From: an uncultured Bacteroidota bacterium
Lineage (GTDB): Bacteria; Bacteroidota; Bacteroidia; Chitinophagales; Chitinophagaceae
Assembly (NCBI GenBank): GCA_903903635.1
Contig: CAIUZK010000083.1
Span: forward strand, 23,178-87,177
DNA: 64,000 bases
Direction: 5' to 3'
In this document: one piece after another, positions 7,760-17,800 of the stretch
Numbering within the stretch: the first letter of the stretch is position 1
How the letters are laid out: each line of letters starts with the position of its first letter
The notes under the pieces: model-generated
The model's database searches: none
What the model saw: the letters and a program-made list of their open reading frames with translations, nothing else
Told to the model about the DNA's origin: nothing
Program-made: the position numbers and the translations under genes

Positions 7760-9403
7760 ATGTATTTGAATAAACCCGTTGTAAGTATTAGTTTGTTTTT
7801 TACCCTGTCAGCTATACTGATTATCAGTTCATGCAACAATCACCCAAGGAAACCCGGCCCCACCGGTTTTTCCGATGAAACATTTTCCAGTAAACTGCAG
7901 GCATTACTTAAACCGGTAGATACCGCCGGCAAAAAATACATCAGGTCGGTATATGATGAGCTGCGAATCACTTACCAGAGTGATGATTACCAACCGATTT
8001 GGGTTAAGCAGAATTTTGTACCCACCCCCAGCGCTGCCAAACTATTGGATGAACTGGAAGACATGACATGGGATGGTTTCAATCCGGAACGATATAATGT
8101 AGCTGCCCTCAGAAAACTCAAAATAAAACTCGACACCACCAAAGCCAACTCTATTGCCGATGCCATTACATTCGATACCGGATTGACCAACGGCTTTCTT
8201 GCAGCGGCTAAAGACCTGTTGCTAGGCAGGATCATTCCCAAAAAGGTAGATTCACTTTGGTTTCATGTGAATGACTCCACCTGGAGCGCCCCCCAGATGC
8301 TTGTCAACTCCAGGGGCGTTTGTCCTTCGCTGGAAGATTTCAGGAGCAAGGTATCCACCTACCAGTTGCTGCGCGAAGAGTATAAACGCTTTAAGGCGCT
8401 TGGCAATGATTCCAATTTCATTAATTCACTTGGCGCCCTTGATCCCGCAGCTAAACCGGATAAGGAAATGATCGCCAATATCGACACCCTTATCAAATTA
8501 GAAATGCCCTGGGTTATTCCGGTGCATAATGATACGGTAAGCGAACAAAAGCAATTGGTAATGGCCTACCAGAACTTTACCAGTATTCCCGTTACCGGCA
8601 GGCTAGACAGTATAACGCTTGCCCGCCTTGCCACACCTATTGATTCATTTCTTGATAAACTGCGTGCCAACATGGAGCGCATAAGGTGGATGCAGCAAAA
8701 ATTCGGCAACACCTACATTGTGGTTAATATTCCGCTCATGGAGTTTTATTTAAAAAAAGACACCGGCTTCACCATGCATATGCGGGTGGTGGTAGGCAAA
8801 CCGGAACGCCAGACACCATCGTTGTTTGCCAACATGGCCAATGTGGTTATAAATCCGGAATGGGGCGTGCCGCCTACTATACTCAGGAAAGATGTGATAC
8901 CCGGACTAGAAAAAAGCGGTAAAAAATACCTGCTTAAGAAAGGACTAAGAGCCTATGATAAGGAAGGCAAGCCTGTTCAGGCCTCGCTGCTCAATGCCCG
9001 CAACTACAAAAAATTCTCCTACAAGCAACCACCCGGCGATGACAACTCGCTGGGATACGTAAAATTCAATCTGCCCAATCCGTGGGATATTTATTTGCAC
9101 GACACGCCGCACCGGGATGATTTTGTGAAACGTATGAGGGCCCTGAGTTCAGGTTGTGTGCGATTGCAGCGACCACTAGATCTTGCAGTTTATATACTGG
9201 GCGAACTTGAAAAAAGAAATTTTACCCCCGGCAAGCTCGATACTATGATCAGCACGCACAAAACCAGGTACGAAGTACTTAAAAACAAAATCCCGGTACA
9301 CATTACTTACTTAACTGCATTTGAAGATACCACAGGCAAGCACATCCGGTTTGCACGCGATATCTATCACCGTGATGATAAGCTGATCAATAGTTTAAAT
9401 TGA
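7760..9403 (+). CDS. L,D-transpeptidase lipoprotein (YkuD, YcbB-like)
   Basis: A 547-residue murein cross-linking enzyme. The N-terminus is a lipoprotein signal with lipobox ISSC. A long scaffold region follows, with YQSDDYQPIW near the start and a peptidoglycan-binding-like segment in the middle. The C-terminal third is the YkuD catalytic domain: HDTPHRDDF supplies the catalytic His and SSGCVRLQRP the nucleophilic Cys. This matches the large YcbB/LdtD class. It should form 3-3 peptide cross-links in the periplasm. I start at the second in-frame ATG because it begins directly with the signal peptide; 7739 adds seven residues. It is monocistronic and convergent with the catabolic island. Confidence 0.88.
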   Translation: MYLNKPVVSISLFFTLSAILIISSCNNHPRKPGPTGFSDETFSSKLQALLKPVDTAGKKYIRSVYDELRITYQSDDYQPIWVKQNFVPTPSAAKLLDELEDMTWDGFNPERYNVAALRKLKIKLDTTKANSIADAITFDTGLTNGFLAAAKDLLLGRIIPKKVDSLWFHVNDSTWSAPQMLVNSRGVCPSLEDFRSKVSTYQLLREEYKRFKALGNDSNFINSLGALDPAAKPDKEMIANIDTLIKLEMPWVIPVHNDTVSEQKQLVMAYQNFTSIPVTGRLDSITLARLATPIDSFLDKLRANMERIRWMQQKFGNTYIVVNIPLMEFYLKKDTGFTMHMRVVVGKPERQTPSLFANMANVVINPEWGVPPTILRKDVIPGLEKSGKKYLLKKGLRAYDKEGKPVQASLLNARNYKKFSYKQPPGDDNSLGYVKFNLPNPWDIYLHDTPHRDDFVKRMRALSSGCVRLQRPLDLAVYILGELEKRNFTPGKLDTMISTHKTRYEVLKNKIPVHITYLTAFEDTTGKHIRFARDIYHRDDKLINSLN

Positions 9404-9482
9404 TAGTATCAATAACTCTTCTTAATTGAAGAAGGGATCAAATAACCCAAGGGATTACCTAAAGTAAAAACAGCCGGGCAGG

Positions 9483-10484
9483 TTATGACAATAACTCTAT
9501 TATTCTCGTGTTTGTTTCCTGATCACCAATAGTGATCCGAAGAGCCAACTCCTGGCCGAAAACCTTGAGGTCGCAAATAATTATCCTGTTGCTTAATAAA
9601 ATATCGTAGACCTTTACTTTTTCCGCATCCGTATCAAACCACAGGTAAATGAAATTAGACTGGGTAGCTATTGTATTGTAACCCATACGCCTGAATTCAG
9701 TTTCCAGGTATTTGCGCTGTATGTCATTCCGGCCTGCCGAATCGTCGATAAACCTGGTATCTTCCAAAGCGCAAGAGGCCGCATGGTAAGACAGATAATT
9801 CAGTGAAAAGGGTATCTGGCAATGGGTAAGTTCTGCCGCAATATCATTCTCAGCAATCGCAAAGCCAATGCGCAGACCTGCAAGTCCATATATTTTAGAG
9901 AAGGAATGAAGGATCACCAGGTTAGAATGCCTGGCCTGCAAATTGACAGAATTAGGGAATGAAGGATCCGTTACATATTCGGCGTAAGCCTCATCAATAA
10001 CCACTACTATCCGTTCGGGCACAGATTCCAGGAAAGCCTGCAACTGGGCATGAGTAATAATAGTACCGGTCGGGTTATTGGGATTGGCAATAAATATCAA
10101 CTTTGTCTTGTCATTAATATAGGACATCAGGTTTACCGGATCACAGGAAAGATCGGCCAGCGGTGCGAAGTGACAACTGTGGTTATGGATATGAGACAAC
10201 TGTCCGTAGGCAATAAAACTATTCTCAAAAGTAAGCACCTCTTCTCCATTACCTACAAACGACAGAATCAGGTTATTAATAATTCCAACCGAGCCCGCGC
10301 CCAATACTATATTCCTTGACCGGACACCATACTTTTGCGCCAACTGTTCTTTAAGCGCATGCGGATGCAACTCTGGATATAAATGGGCATCCTGATAATT
10401 CAGGAGAATGGCATCCCTGGCCATTTGCGAACAGCCATAGCAGTTCTCGTTCGAAGACAATTTTGTCATTTTAAGTCCGGTCAT
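9483..10484 (-). CDS. HisC-like PLP aminotransferase, candidate aromatic aminotransferase
   Basis: A 333-residue fold-type I aminotransferase most like histidinol-phosphate aminotransferase. It has SSNEN near the N-terminus, ANPNNPTGT, the DEAY Asp that pairs with the pyridine N, the Schiff-base Lys in SFSKIYGLAGLRIGF, and a C-terminal Arg region. It is the last gene of the island and overlaps the stop of the FAD subunit by four bases (ATGA), so it is co-translated with catabolic enzymes and is not in a his operon. HisC paralogues often act on aromatic amino acids. I infer tryptophan (or another aryl amino acid) to arylpyruvate, feeding the oxidoreductase at 14.2-18.2 kb. NENCYGCS, with Cys for the usual Pro residues, is unusual. 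Confidence 0.8.
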   Translation of the reverse strand: MTGLKMTKLSSNENCYGCSQMARDAILLNYQDAHLYPELHPHALKEQLAQKYGVRSRNIVLGAGSVGIINNLILSFVGNGEEVLTFENSFIAYGQLSHIHNHSCHFAPLADLSCDPVNLMSYINDKTKLIFIANPNNPTGTIITHAQLQAFLESVPERIVVVIDEAYAEYVTDPSFPNSVNLQARHSNLVILHSFSKIYGLAGLRIGFAIAENDIAAELTHCQIPFSLNYLSYHAASCALEDTRFIDDSAGRNDIQRKYLETEFRRMGYNTIATQSNFIYLWFDTDAEKVKVYDILLSNRIIICDLKVFGQELALRITIGDQETNTRIIELLS

Positions 10485-11350
10485 TCAAAAATGCTTTTGC
10501 TTATGTTGAACAAGACTTCCTTTCTGTACCATGCCGTTGCACGGATATCTGTAATAGGTGAAGCATACGACAAAACCGTTGCCGCAAACTCTTCTTTTTC
10601 CTTCCTGGTTATTTTCTTAAATGTTTTACCAATCAATGAGCTACATGCATCCTTTGCCAAACGGATGGTGGGCGCCGAAGCCCCAATGGCAACCCCGGCG
10701 GCAAGTATTACACCCTTTGCATCTGTCTGTATATGGCAGGCAAGCGAAACCACGGAGCACTCCATAGAACGGCGCGTACCTATCTTTATAAACCTGGAAT
10801 AAATCTTTGCTGTTTCCTTATTATTCAATGGCACTGAAATACCATAGAGTACTTCGTTAGATTTTAATACCGTCTTCCTGGGGCCTGTAAAAAAATCGGT
10901 CACTGCCACACTCCTGCTTTTGCCATTGGTATTAAGCATTTCACACCTCGCGCCCAGCGCCACAAGGGCACAGGCAATATCTCCCGATGGCGATGCTGTA
11001 CAAAGATTACCACCTACAGTAGCCACCTGCCTTATCTGCGTTGATGCCAGATTGTGTGCCGATTCATGCAGTACCGGAAAATGTGTCTTCAATTCATCAT
11101 TTACTACAATACGCCCTGCTGTAAACATAGAACCCAGCCTGTATAACTTTGATGTTTTAGTCAGGTTGGTAAGCCGGTCATCAACCACCTGTGCCAGGTT
11201 TATGACCGTAAGATCATCCGCCGGATTTTTCTTTAGTTCCATCAGCAGGTCGGTGCAGCCGGCGCCAAACCTAAAATGCCTGTTCTGACACTTTTCTATA
11301 GCAACCAGCAATTCGTCTGTTGTAGTCGGGCTAATTATTTCAAAGTTCAT
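10481..11350 (-). CDS. Xanthine-dehydrogenase-family FAD subunit
   Basis: A 289-residue medium subunit of a Mo hydroxylase (CoxM/XdhB type). It has the FAD pyrophosphate loop FRFGAGCTDL near residue 27 and the second FAD motif ATVGGNLCTASPSGD near residue 110, then the CO_deh_flav_C domain. The family passes electrons from the 2Fe-2S subunit to the final acceptor. It lacks the extra Cys-rich [4Fe-4S] insertion typical of 4-hydroxybenzoyl-CoA reductase, so it looks like a hydroxylating dehydrogenase rather than a dearomatising reductase. It follows the large subunit by nine bases. Confidence 0.88.
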   Translation of the reverse strand: MNFEIISPTTTDELLVAIEKCQNRHFRFGAGCTDLLMELKKNPADDLTVINLAQVVDDRLTNLTKTSKLYRLGSMFTAGRIVVNDELKTHFPVLHESAHNLASTQIRQVATVGGNLCTASPSGDIACALVALGARCEMLNTNGKSRSVAVTDFFTGPRKTVLKSNEVLYGISVPLNNKETAKIYSRFIKIGTRRSMECSVVSLACHIQTDAKGVILAAGVAIGASAPTIRLAKDACSSLIGKTFKKITRKEKEEFAATVLSYASPITDIRATAWYRKEVLFNISKSIFE

Positions 11351-11359
11351 ACACTAACC

Positions 11360-13666
11360 TTATTTTTTTCTTTTCTTCTTGTCATCAAGCGCTTTCAAAA
11401 CCTTCTCGGGTGTAATGGGTAATTCCAGCATTTCCAGGCCCAATGCATTGCATACAGCATTGGCTATTGCGGCGGCGGTTGGTATCAGTGGCGCCTCGCC
11501 TACTCCTTTAGCGCCATAGGGACCTTCTTTATCATGAGTCTCAACCGGATAAAAATGAATCTCCGGCGTATCGGAAGCTGTGAGCATTTTATAATTATGG
11601 AAATTAGGATTGAGTATCCTGCCCTCATGCATCAACAATTCTTCAGACAGAGCATAACCCACTCCCTGCATAATTCCCCCTTCTATCTGGCCGCCCAGTA
11701 AAAGCGGGTTAAGCACCTTACCTACATCCTGCGCTACATATATATCAAGTACCTGCACATTGCCTGTATAAGTATCTACTTCCACCTCGATAGACTGCGC
11801 TGCAAAAGCATAGGTTCCTGAAACGTTTCCCTTAAATTCCTTATCCTGAAACTTACTGGAAGGCTCGTAAAAGAAGGATGCTATTGCAAGTTCATTAGGT
11901 TCGGAAAAATGCATTTCGCGCACCACTTTATCCAATGCGATCCGTTCACCGGATTTACCAGATATCAGTTTATTATCAGCATATTCAAAATCAGCGTCCT
12001 TTATATTCAGCAGTTGGGCGGCCTTGCTATTCAGTTTCTCTTTCAACAACCGGATCGCGCCAAGCAATGAATTACCCGCCACAAAACTGGTACGCGATGC
12101 ATGAACACCTACGTCCCAGGGTTTAACATCGGTATCGGTATTAATTACTTTGATCTTCTTCAGTTCTATTCCAAGTTCCTCAGCGGCCATCATGGCCAAC
12201 ACAGTTTCAGAACCCTGACCTATCTCATTTGAACCGGTAATGATAGTACAATATCCATAAGGGTCTATCTTAAGAGTAGTACCGCATCCATCAGACCTGT
12301 ATATTTTGGCGCCTCCTCCTACATGCAACATAGAAGCCAGCCCTATTCCCCGCTTATAGCGATCGTTTTTACCGGAAGTCTTGTGGTTAAAGTAATTACT
12401 TTTTTCAATCACTGTTTCCAGGCATTCTTTATGACCGCAGGTATCATAATGCAAGCCCTGACCGGTAATTTCACCTTTTTCATTTGCATTCAGCAACCTG
12501 ATCCCGGCCTTGTCCATTCCCAGTTCATCAGCCAGCAGATCTATAACCCGCTCCAATGCAAAGGTTGCCTGCGGATTACCATACCCCCTGAATGACCCGG
12601 CAAATACATTATTGGTATACACAGCCATTGCATTAAAACTGCACGCCTTCACTTTATAAAGCGAAGAAAAAGACTGCATGATAACAAACGGAGTAGTGGC
12701 TCCCCATGAAGTATAGGCGCCGTTATCCTTTATAATATTTATCTCGCGAAAAGTAAAATGCCCGTCTTTGTCCACACCTGCAGTCAGGTCTATAATCATA
12801 GGCTGCCTGATGGGAGATGCGATAAACTCTTCTTCCCTTGAGTAGATGATCTGTACCGGCCGGCCTGTCTTCATGGATAACAGCGCACAGATAGGCTCGA
12901 AAGGATGCATATCGAGCTTACTGCCAAAACCACCGCCAATAACAGGCTGTATAACCCGGATATCAGAAGGATTGATCTTAAGCGCATGCGCCATATCGCG
13001 CTGATATAAAAAAGGCACCTGGGTTGAGCTATAAAGCAGCAGCTTTTTATCCAGATTATTATAACTGGCAGTAATGTTGCTGGTAGCCATGCAGGCATGA
13101 GTCATCCGGGGAAGTGTAAACCGGCGGGATATGATATGCCTGCTCCTCTTTTTTTCCTCCTCCAGGTTGCCATGCCCGTACTGGAATTTCTCGGCAATAT
13201 TTTTGTTCTCGAATTTACCAGTTATAAACTGGTTGATCTGAGGCGCGCTATCTTCAAGGGCTTCAAATGCATCGTAAACACCTTTGCGAACTTTGTATTT
13301 TACCTTAATCAGCTTCAGCGCCTGCCTGGCAATTGCTTTTGTTTCAGCAGCCACTGCCGCCAATTCATCACGTGTGCAGCAGGCCTCTCCTTTCTTCAGT
13401 ATCGGATGATCGCGCTTATACCCTATATTGTTGACATCCACATCATCTGCCGTAATTACACACACCACACCAGGCAGTTTCAACGCTTCAGATACGTCAA
13501 TTGATTCAATAATGGCAGATGGATGTTCGGTGCGCAAAATAGCGCCGTACAACATACCAGGCAACACAATATCGTGACCGTAAATAGCTTTACCTGATGC
13601 CCGTATATTGGCATCCTGCTTCGGGATAGGCTGTCCAATGACCTTTAATTCCTTTTTCATCTGCAA
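11360..13666 (-). CDS. Xanthine-dehydrogenase-family Mo-cofactor subunit
   Basis: A 768-residue large subunit that binds molybdopterin cytosine dinucleotide. It shows the N-terminal aldehyde-oxidase a/b hammerhead domain, then GGGFGSKLDMHPFEP, SFRGYGNPQ, GQGSETVLAMM for pterin binding, and KGVGEAPLIP carrying the conserved catalytic Glu. The family adds a water-derived hydroxyl to an electron-poor carbon, often in N-heterocycles, without O2. With hydantoinase genes in the same island, the likely reaction is hydroxylation at C2 of an indole ring to an oxindole. Its start overlaps the end of the 2Fe-2S subunit by ten bases. No XdhC/MocA-type maturation gene is in the window. Confidence 0.9.
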   Translation of the reverse strand: MQMKKELKVIGQPIPKQDANIRASGKAIYGHDIVLPGMLYGAILRTEHPSAIIESIDVSEALKLPGVVCVITADDVDVNNIGYKRDHPILKKGEACCTRDELAAVAAETKAIARQALKLIKVKYKVRKGVYDAFEALEDSAPQINQFITGKFENKNIAEKFQYGHGNLEEEKKRSRHIISRRFTLPRMTHACMATSNITASYNNLDKKLLLYSSTQVPFLYQRDMAHALKINPSDIRVIQPVIGGGFGSKLDMHPFEPICALLSMKTGRPVQIIYSREEEFIASPIRQPMIIDLTAGVDKDGHFTFREINIIKDNGAYTSWGATTPFVIMQSFSSLYKVKACSFNAMAVYTNNVFAGSFRGYGNPQATFALERVIDLLADELGMDKAGIRLLNANEKGEITGQGLHYDTCGHKECLETVIEKSNYFNHKTSGKNDRYKRGIGLASMLHVGGGAKIYRSDGCGTTLKIDPYGYCTIITGSNEIGQGSETVLAMMAAEELGIELKKIKVINTDTDVKPWDVGVHASRTSFVAGNSLLGAIRLLKEKLNSKAAQLLNIKDADFEYADNKLISGKSGERIALDKVVREMHFSEPNELAIASFFYEPSSKFQDKEFKGNVSGTYAFAAQSIEVEVDTYTGNVQVLDIYVAQDVGKVLNPLLLGGQIEGGIMQGVGYALSEELLMHEGRILNPNFHNYKMLTASDTPEIHFYPVETHDKEGPYGAKGVGEAPLIPTAAAIANAVCNALGLEMLELPITPEKVLKALDDKKKRKK

Positions 13667-14196
13667 TCTTCTTTTGCGAATAACTTTTCTGCTGCATCAA
13701 TAATCTTAACATAACCTGTACACCGGCACAAATTTCCTTCGAGGTACTTTTTAATTTCATCTCTCGATGGCAATTCTGTTCTTATATCACCGGGAACATG
13801 CTGCCCTGTTTCATACAGGTCAACCATCGATTTAATTGCCATTGCCATACCCGAAGTACAAAACCCGCACTGCACAGCGCCGCTTTGCACCAGTGAATCC
13901 TGCACCGGATGGAGTGTACCGTCATGACCAATCAAACCTTCGATGGTTTCTATTTGTTTACCATTTGCATTTATCGCCAGGTAGAGGCAGGAATTAACCG
14001 GCGCCCCATTTACCAGTACCGTGCATGCCCCGCACTCCCCTTCATTACAGCCCGACTTTGTTCCTTTGAGATCAAAGACATCCCGGATAAGATCAAGTAA
14101 GACAGTAGCACCTTTTATTTTGCACGTAACTTTTTTCCCATTCAGGGTAAAAGTCACCTCATGCAATGTTTCTTTCTTAATAGAATTCTTTTTCAT
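13657..14196 (-). CDS. Xanthine-dehydrogenase-family 2Fe-2S subunit
   Basis: A 179-residue small subunit of the Mo hydroxylase. The plant-type ferredoxin domain carries CNEGECGACT plus a later Cys (NSCLY) for the first cluster. The helical domain carries CGFCTSGM and CRCTGY for the second cluster next to Mo. All eight cluster Cys are present. The length is normal apart from a short basic N-terminal extension. Order small-large-medium is standard for this family. It relays electrons from Mo to FAD. Confidence 0.92.
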   Translation of the reverse strand: MKKNSIKKETLHEVTFTLNGKKVTCKIKGATVLLDLIRDVFDLKGTKSGCNEGECGACTVLVNGAPVNSCLYLAINANGKQIETIEGLIGHDGTLHPVQDSLVQSGAVQCGFCTSGMAMAIKSMVDLYETGQHVPGDIRTELPSRDEIKKYLEGNLCRCTGYVKIIDAAEKLFAKEDCR

Positions 14197-14204
14197 AAAC
14201 CTGT

Positions 14205-14801
14205 TTATGCCGGTTGCCCGTTCATTTCAAATGCAACACCCAATTGAAATGCCATTAGTGATTTTTCTTTATAATAACCTGTTACTACATTATTTATAGC
14301 CTCCTCCAGAATTCCGGCACCGAATGGAAAATCTTTCATTCTTGTCGCTCTTCCAAGGAGGAAAATATTGTACAGAACAGAATTGATGCTTTCCGGAAAT
14401 TGATTGATAAAAACAACTTCCCTGCATTGTTGCTCCAGATATTTTCCGAATAGCCCAACATCGGGATAGGCAGCCATCTGAGCATTAACAGAATAGGGCT
14501 GCACCCTGTAATTGCCAAAAATAACGCTGCTGTTGTTATGCAGATAGGGCAGGCATCTTTGTGTTTCCAGTGGTTCCAGCCCTATAAGCAGATCAACTCC
14601 GGCCAAGCCGATAAAACCCGTGCAGTTGGTTCCGAGACCTATACCGGAAGTTACCACCCCACCCCGCTGAGAAAGCCCATGAATCTCACTGACGCTTACT
14701 GGAACATCAGATAGCATAGCCGCCTCAACAATAATATTTGTGAGATAAACTATTCCCTGCCCGCCTACACCAGCTACCAGTATTTTCATGTTTCTGTTCA
14801 T
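14205..14801 (-). CDS. Indolepyruvate oxidoreductase beta (gamma-domain) subunit
   Basis: A 198-residue IorB-like subunit of the 2-oxoacid:acceptor oxidoreductase superfamily (gamma domain). It begins with GVGGQGIVYLTNIIVEAA and has the EIHGLSQRGGVV segment typical of IorB. It binds CoA-side elements and completes the active site with the IorA-like subunit encoded immediately before it; the genes overlap by four bases (ATGA). The complex should oxidatively decarboxylate an arylpyruvate to arylacetyl-CoA. A second gamma subunit (21512-22066) belongs to the separate four-subunit enzyme. Confidence 0.87.
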   Translation of the reverse strand: MNRNMKILVAGVGGQGIVYLTNIIVEAAMLSDVPVSVSEIHGLSQRGGVVTSGIGLGTNCTGFIGLAGVDLLIGLEPLETQRCLPYLHNNSSVIFGNYRVQPYSVNAQMAAYPDVGLFGKYLEQQCREVVFINQFPESINSVLYNIFLLGRATRMKDFPFGAGILEEAINNVVTGYYKEKSLMAFQLGVAFEMNGQPA

Positions 14802-17800
14802 ATTGCTGTTACCGGTTCTAATTCATTTTCATAAACCCATTTAATTGCTTTGTTCGGGCATACATCTATACACAATCCGCACTGGGTGCAACGGTTCATA
14901 TCTATCTGTACTTTGCCGTCTACCTTTACCATTGCCGGGCATCCGAAATTATCAATGCAGTGATTACACTTACGACAGGATTGAAACAAATTATACTGCT
15001 CTATTTCCTGCCTGATATTATTGTCAATAATTGTTTCTCTCAACTTAATCGATGGCATCGGGTTGCGGTTCAACCTGTCAAGAGCGAAATCTCCTTCATA
15101 GTCAAATTTGTAACCCTCCAGCAATTTCCTCACGCCAATTGCGGCCTTCTTCCCGGATGCAATAGCGCCAATAACACTCATATTGTTGCCGGCGCAAATA
15201 TCTCCAGCCGCAAAAACGTTTTTATACCCGGAGTAATTATTATCGGTATTAATCCTTAAGCTATCATCTTTACTGAGTTGTTCGGCAATACCTGATTCAG
15301 CAGTCTGACCAATTGCCGTAATAATATGGTCGCAGTGAATGTCCTTCAGCAATACTTTTGATTCAAAAGAATTGATTGAAGCAACAATTCTATTTTCAGA
15401 AAACATACAGGCGCCTACAAAACTGCTGCAATTGAATTCAATCCCCTCTGCCCTTGCATGCATTACTTCTTCAGCAAAAGCCGGCATTGATCCTTCCTCT
15501 TCAATACAGGTAACGATTACGGTATTATCCGGACACAATCGTTTTGCCGACCGGGCCGCATCAATAGCGCTGTTTCCTCCTCCTATAACAAGGACAACAT
15601 CGCCATCATTCAGCTTCTTTTCACCTTCATTAAACGATTTCAGAAACGCAAGTGCATCGCTTCTTCTGTTGGCCGGAATATTGCGGTCAATAAGGTTGAG
15701 GGTCTTAGCCTTATTCGTACCTATAGCCAGGATCACAGAATCATAATCATTTGACAACTGATCCAGGGTAAGATCTTTGCCTAAAGCGGCATTAAAATGA
15801 AACTGAACTCCCATTTGCTCCAGTTGCATGGCTTCAAAGTCATACCCTGCCTTATCCATTCTGAACTCAGGTATAGCAAATGTCACCATTCCTCCTGCCT
15901 TATGCTCTTTTTCAAATACAGTCACGGAATATCCATTCTGAACAAGATCATAAGCAGCGCTTAAGCCCGCCGGACCTGCCCCAACAATTGCCACAGACTT
16001 ATTTTTCTTTACAGAATCCAGCGCCCTCTTTATAGGAATAGAAAAATCCCTGAAATTTTCATCAACTGAAGAAACCATGTGTTTCAGTTTCTTTATTGGC
16101 ACTACATTGGTGTTGTTGGCAAAAAGCTCGCAGGGCCTGTGGCAAACATCTCCGCAAGTCCTGGCAAAAAGCATTTTGTCTCTCACTATCTCTATCGCCG
16201 CCTTATAATCTCCTTCCAGTATAGAATTAAAGAAACCATGATTACAGATATTTGCCGGACATAACTCTTCATTGCCCGGAACAGAAACATCGGCTATCAA
16301 CCTGGCCCGCGCCCTCGACAAATTGTTCTTAGGAGCATAACACCGGGAACAGCTCAGATCTATATCCTCATGATTGGCGCAGGAATTGCATAATGACGGA
16401 TCAACCGCAATTTTTTTGTTTCGTGCCTTATGATCAGAAAGATCGGGCAGAAAAATACAGGGAGCCCTGGAAACAATGACGGATACACCATTGAACAACA
16501 GGCCACTGTTTACCTTATCGAAACTCTCCCTGATATTGTAGGGGTTAATAGTTTCAACAAACTCTATACCTAACCCCCGCAATAAATTCGGGAGGTCAAT
16601 TTCATGATATTTTGAGGCACGTGAAGCGCCCGGATGAGACTGGTGGCCGGTCATGCCAATAGTACGGTTATCAAATATGATAACGAGAATATTGGCCCTG
16701 GTATAAACTGCATTGACAAGCGAGGTAAGCCCGCTATGAAAAAATGTTCCATCGCCCAGTAATGCCACTACTTTTTTACTTTTTCCAGAGTCATTAAATG
16801 ACTCATACAAGCCCTGCGCCATGGAGATACTCATACCCATATGATTGATTGTATCAATCATTCTGAGCGGAGGTAAAGCTCCCAACCCAAAACAGCCTAT
16901 ATCGCCACACATTATCAGCTCGCTTTGCTCTCTTGGTATGGCAAGCTTCAATAAATAAAAAGTAGCGCGATGAGGGCAACCAGCACACAAAGTAGGTGGC
17001 CGGGGAGGCAACTTATCAAGGAATTGACTCGTGTTGGTAAGAGGCAAACGTTCTGTCTTCCGGAGTACGGATCCGGTAAAATCTTCGAATACTTTTGTCA
17101 ACAGATCGATTGAAAATTCACCTGTGCTGACTAATTCAGAGAAACCTTTACCATAGATATCTACCTGAATATTGTTCTGCTGGGAAATAACCCTTACTGC
17201 ATTTTCAATAATAGGATCCAGTTCTTCCAGTATCAATACTTTTTTGAAACCCCGTTTCAGAAAAGCAATAACCTCCTGCTCCGGGAAAGGATGGATTAAA
17301 CCGAGATCGATCAGTGTGATATGGTCTGCACAAGCCGAACCGGACAACAACTCGATTGCATAGGTAGTAGAAACGCCGCTACTGATAATCCCCAATTCAG
17401 GAGCATCACTTTGCATTACTATCCTGCTGTTTAGAGCTAAATACGACAATACATTTTCCGATTTCAGCTTATCCAGCAAACGCCTGTGCGCAGTGGCTGT
17501 GCGCGCCGGTATGTTGATATGCTCGGGCAAACGGTCGAACGCAGCCTCATGATTTTCTGCATTAATTGCACCATAAGTCACTACACCACGTGTATGCGAT
17601 ACCCTGGTGGTAGTGCGCACAATGACCGGCAATTTTATTTTACCCGATAATACGAATGCCTCTTTGATCATCACAAAGGCATCGGCAGGGGTTGCAGGAT
17701 TGAACACCGGCACAGAAGCCATAGGCCCCCAATACCTTGAATCCTGCTCATTGGAACTGGAATGACATCCCGGATCATCGCAAACCACAATCACCAATGG

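Noticed and set aside
9404..9482. Short CTTCTT/AAGAAG inverted repeat between convergent genes
   Set aside because: Only about 6 bp of AT-rich stem and no clear T-run, too weak to call a terminator.
10481..14196. 4-hydroxybenzoyl-CoA reductase
   Set aside because: The FAD subunit lacks the extra [4Fe-4S] insertion typical of that enzyme, and the neighbours fit an N-heterocycle hydroxylase better.
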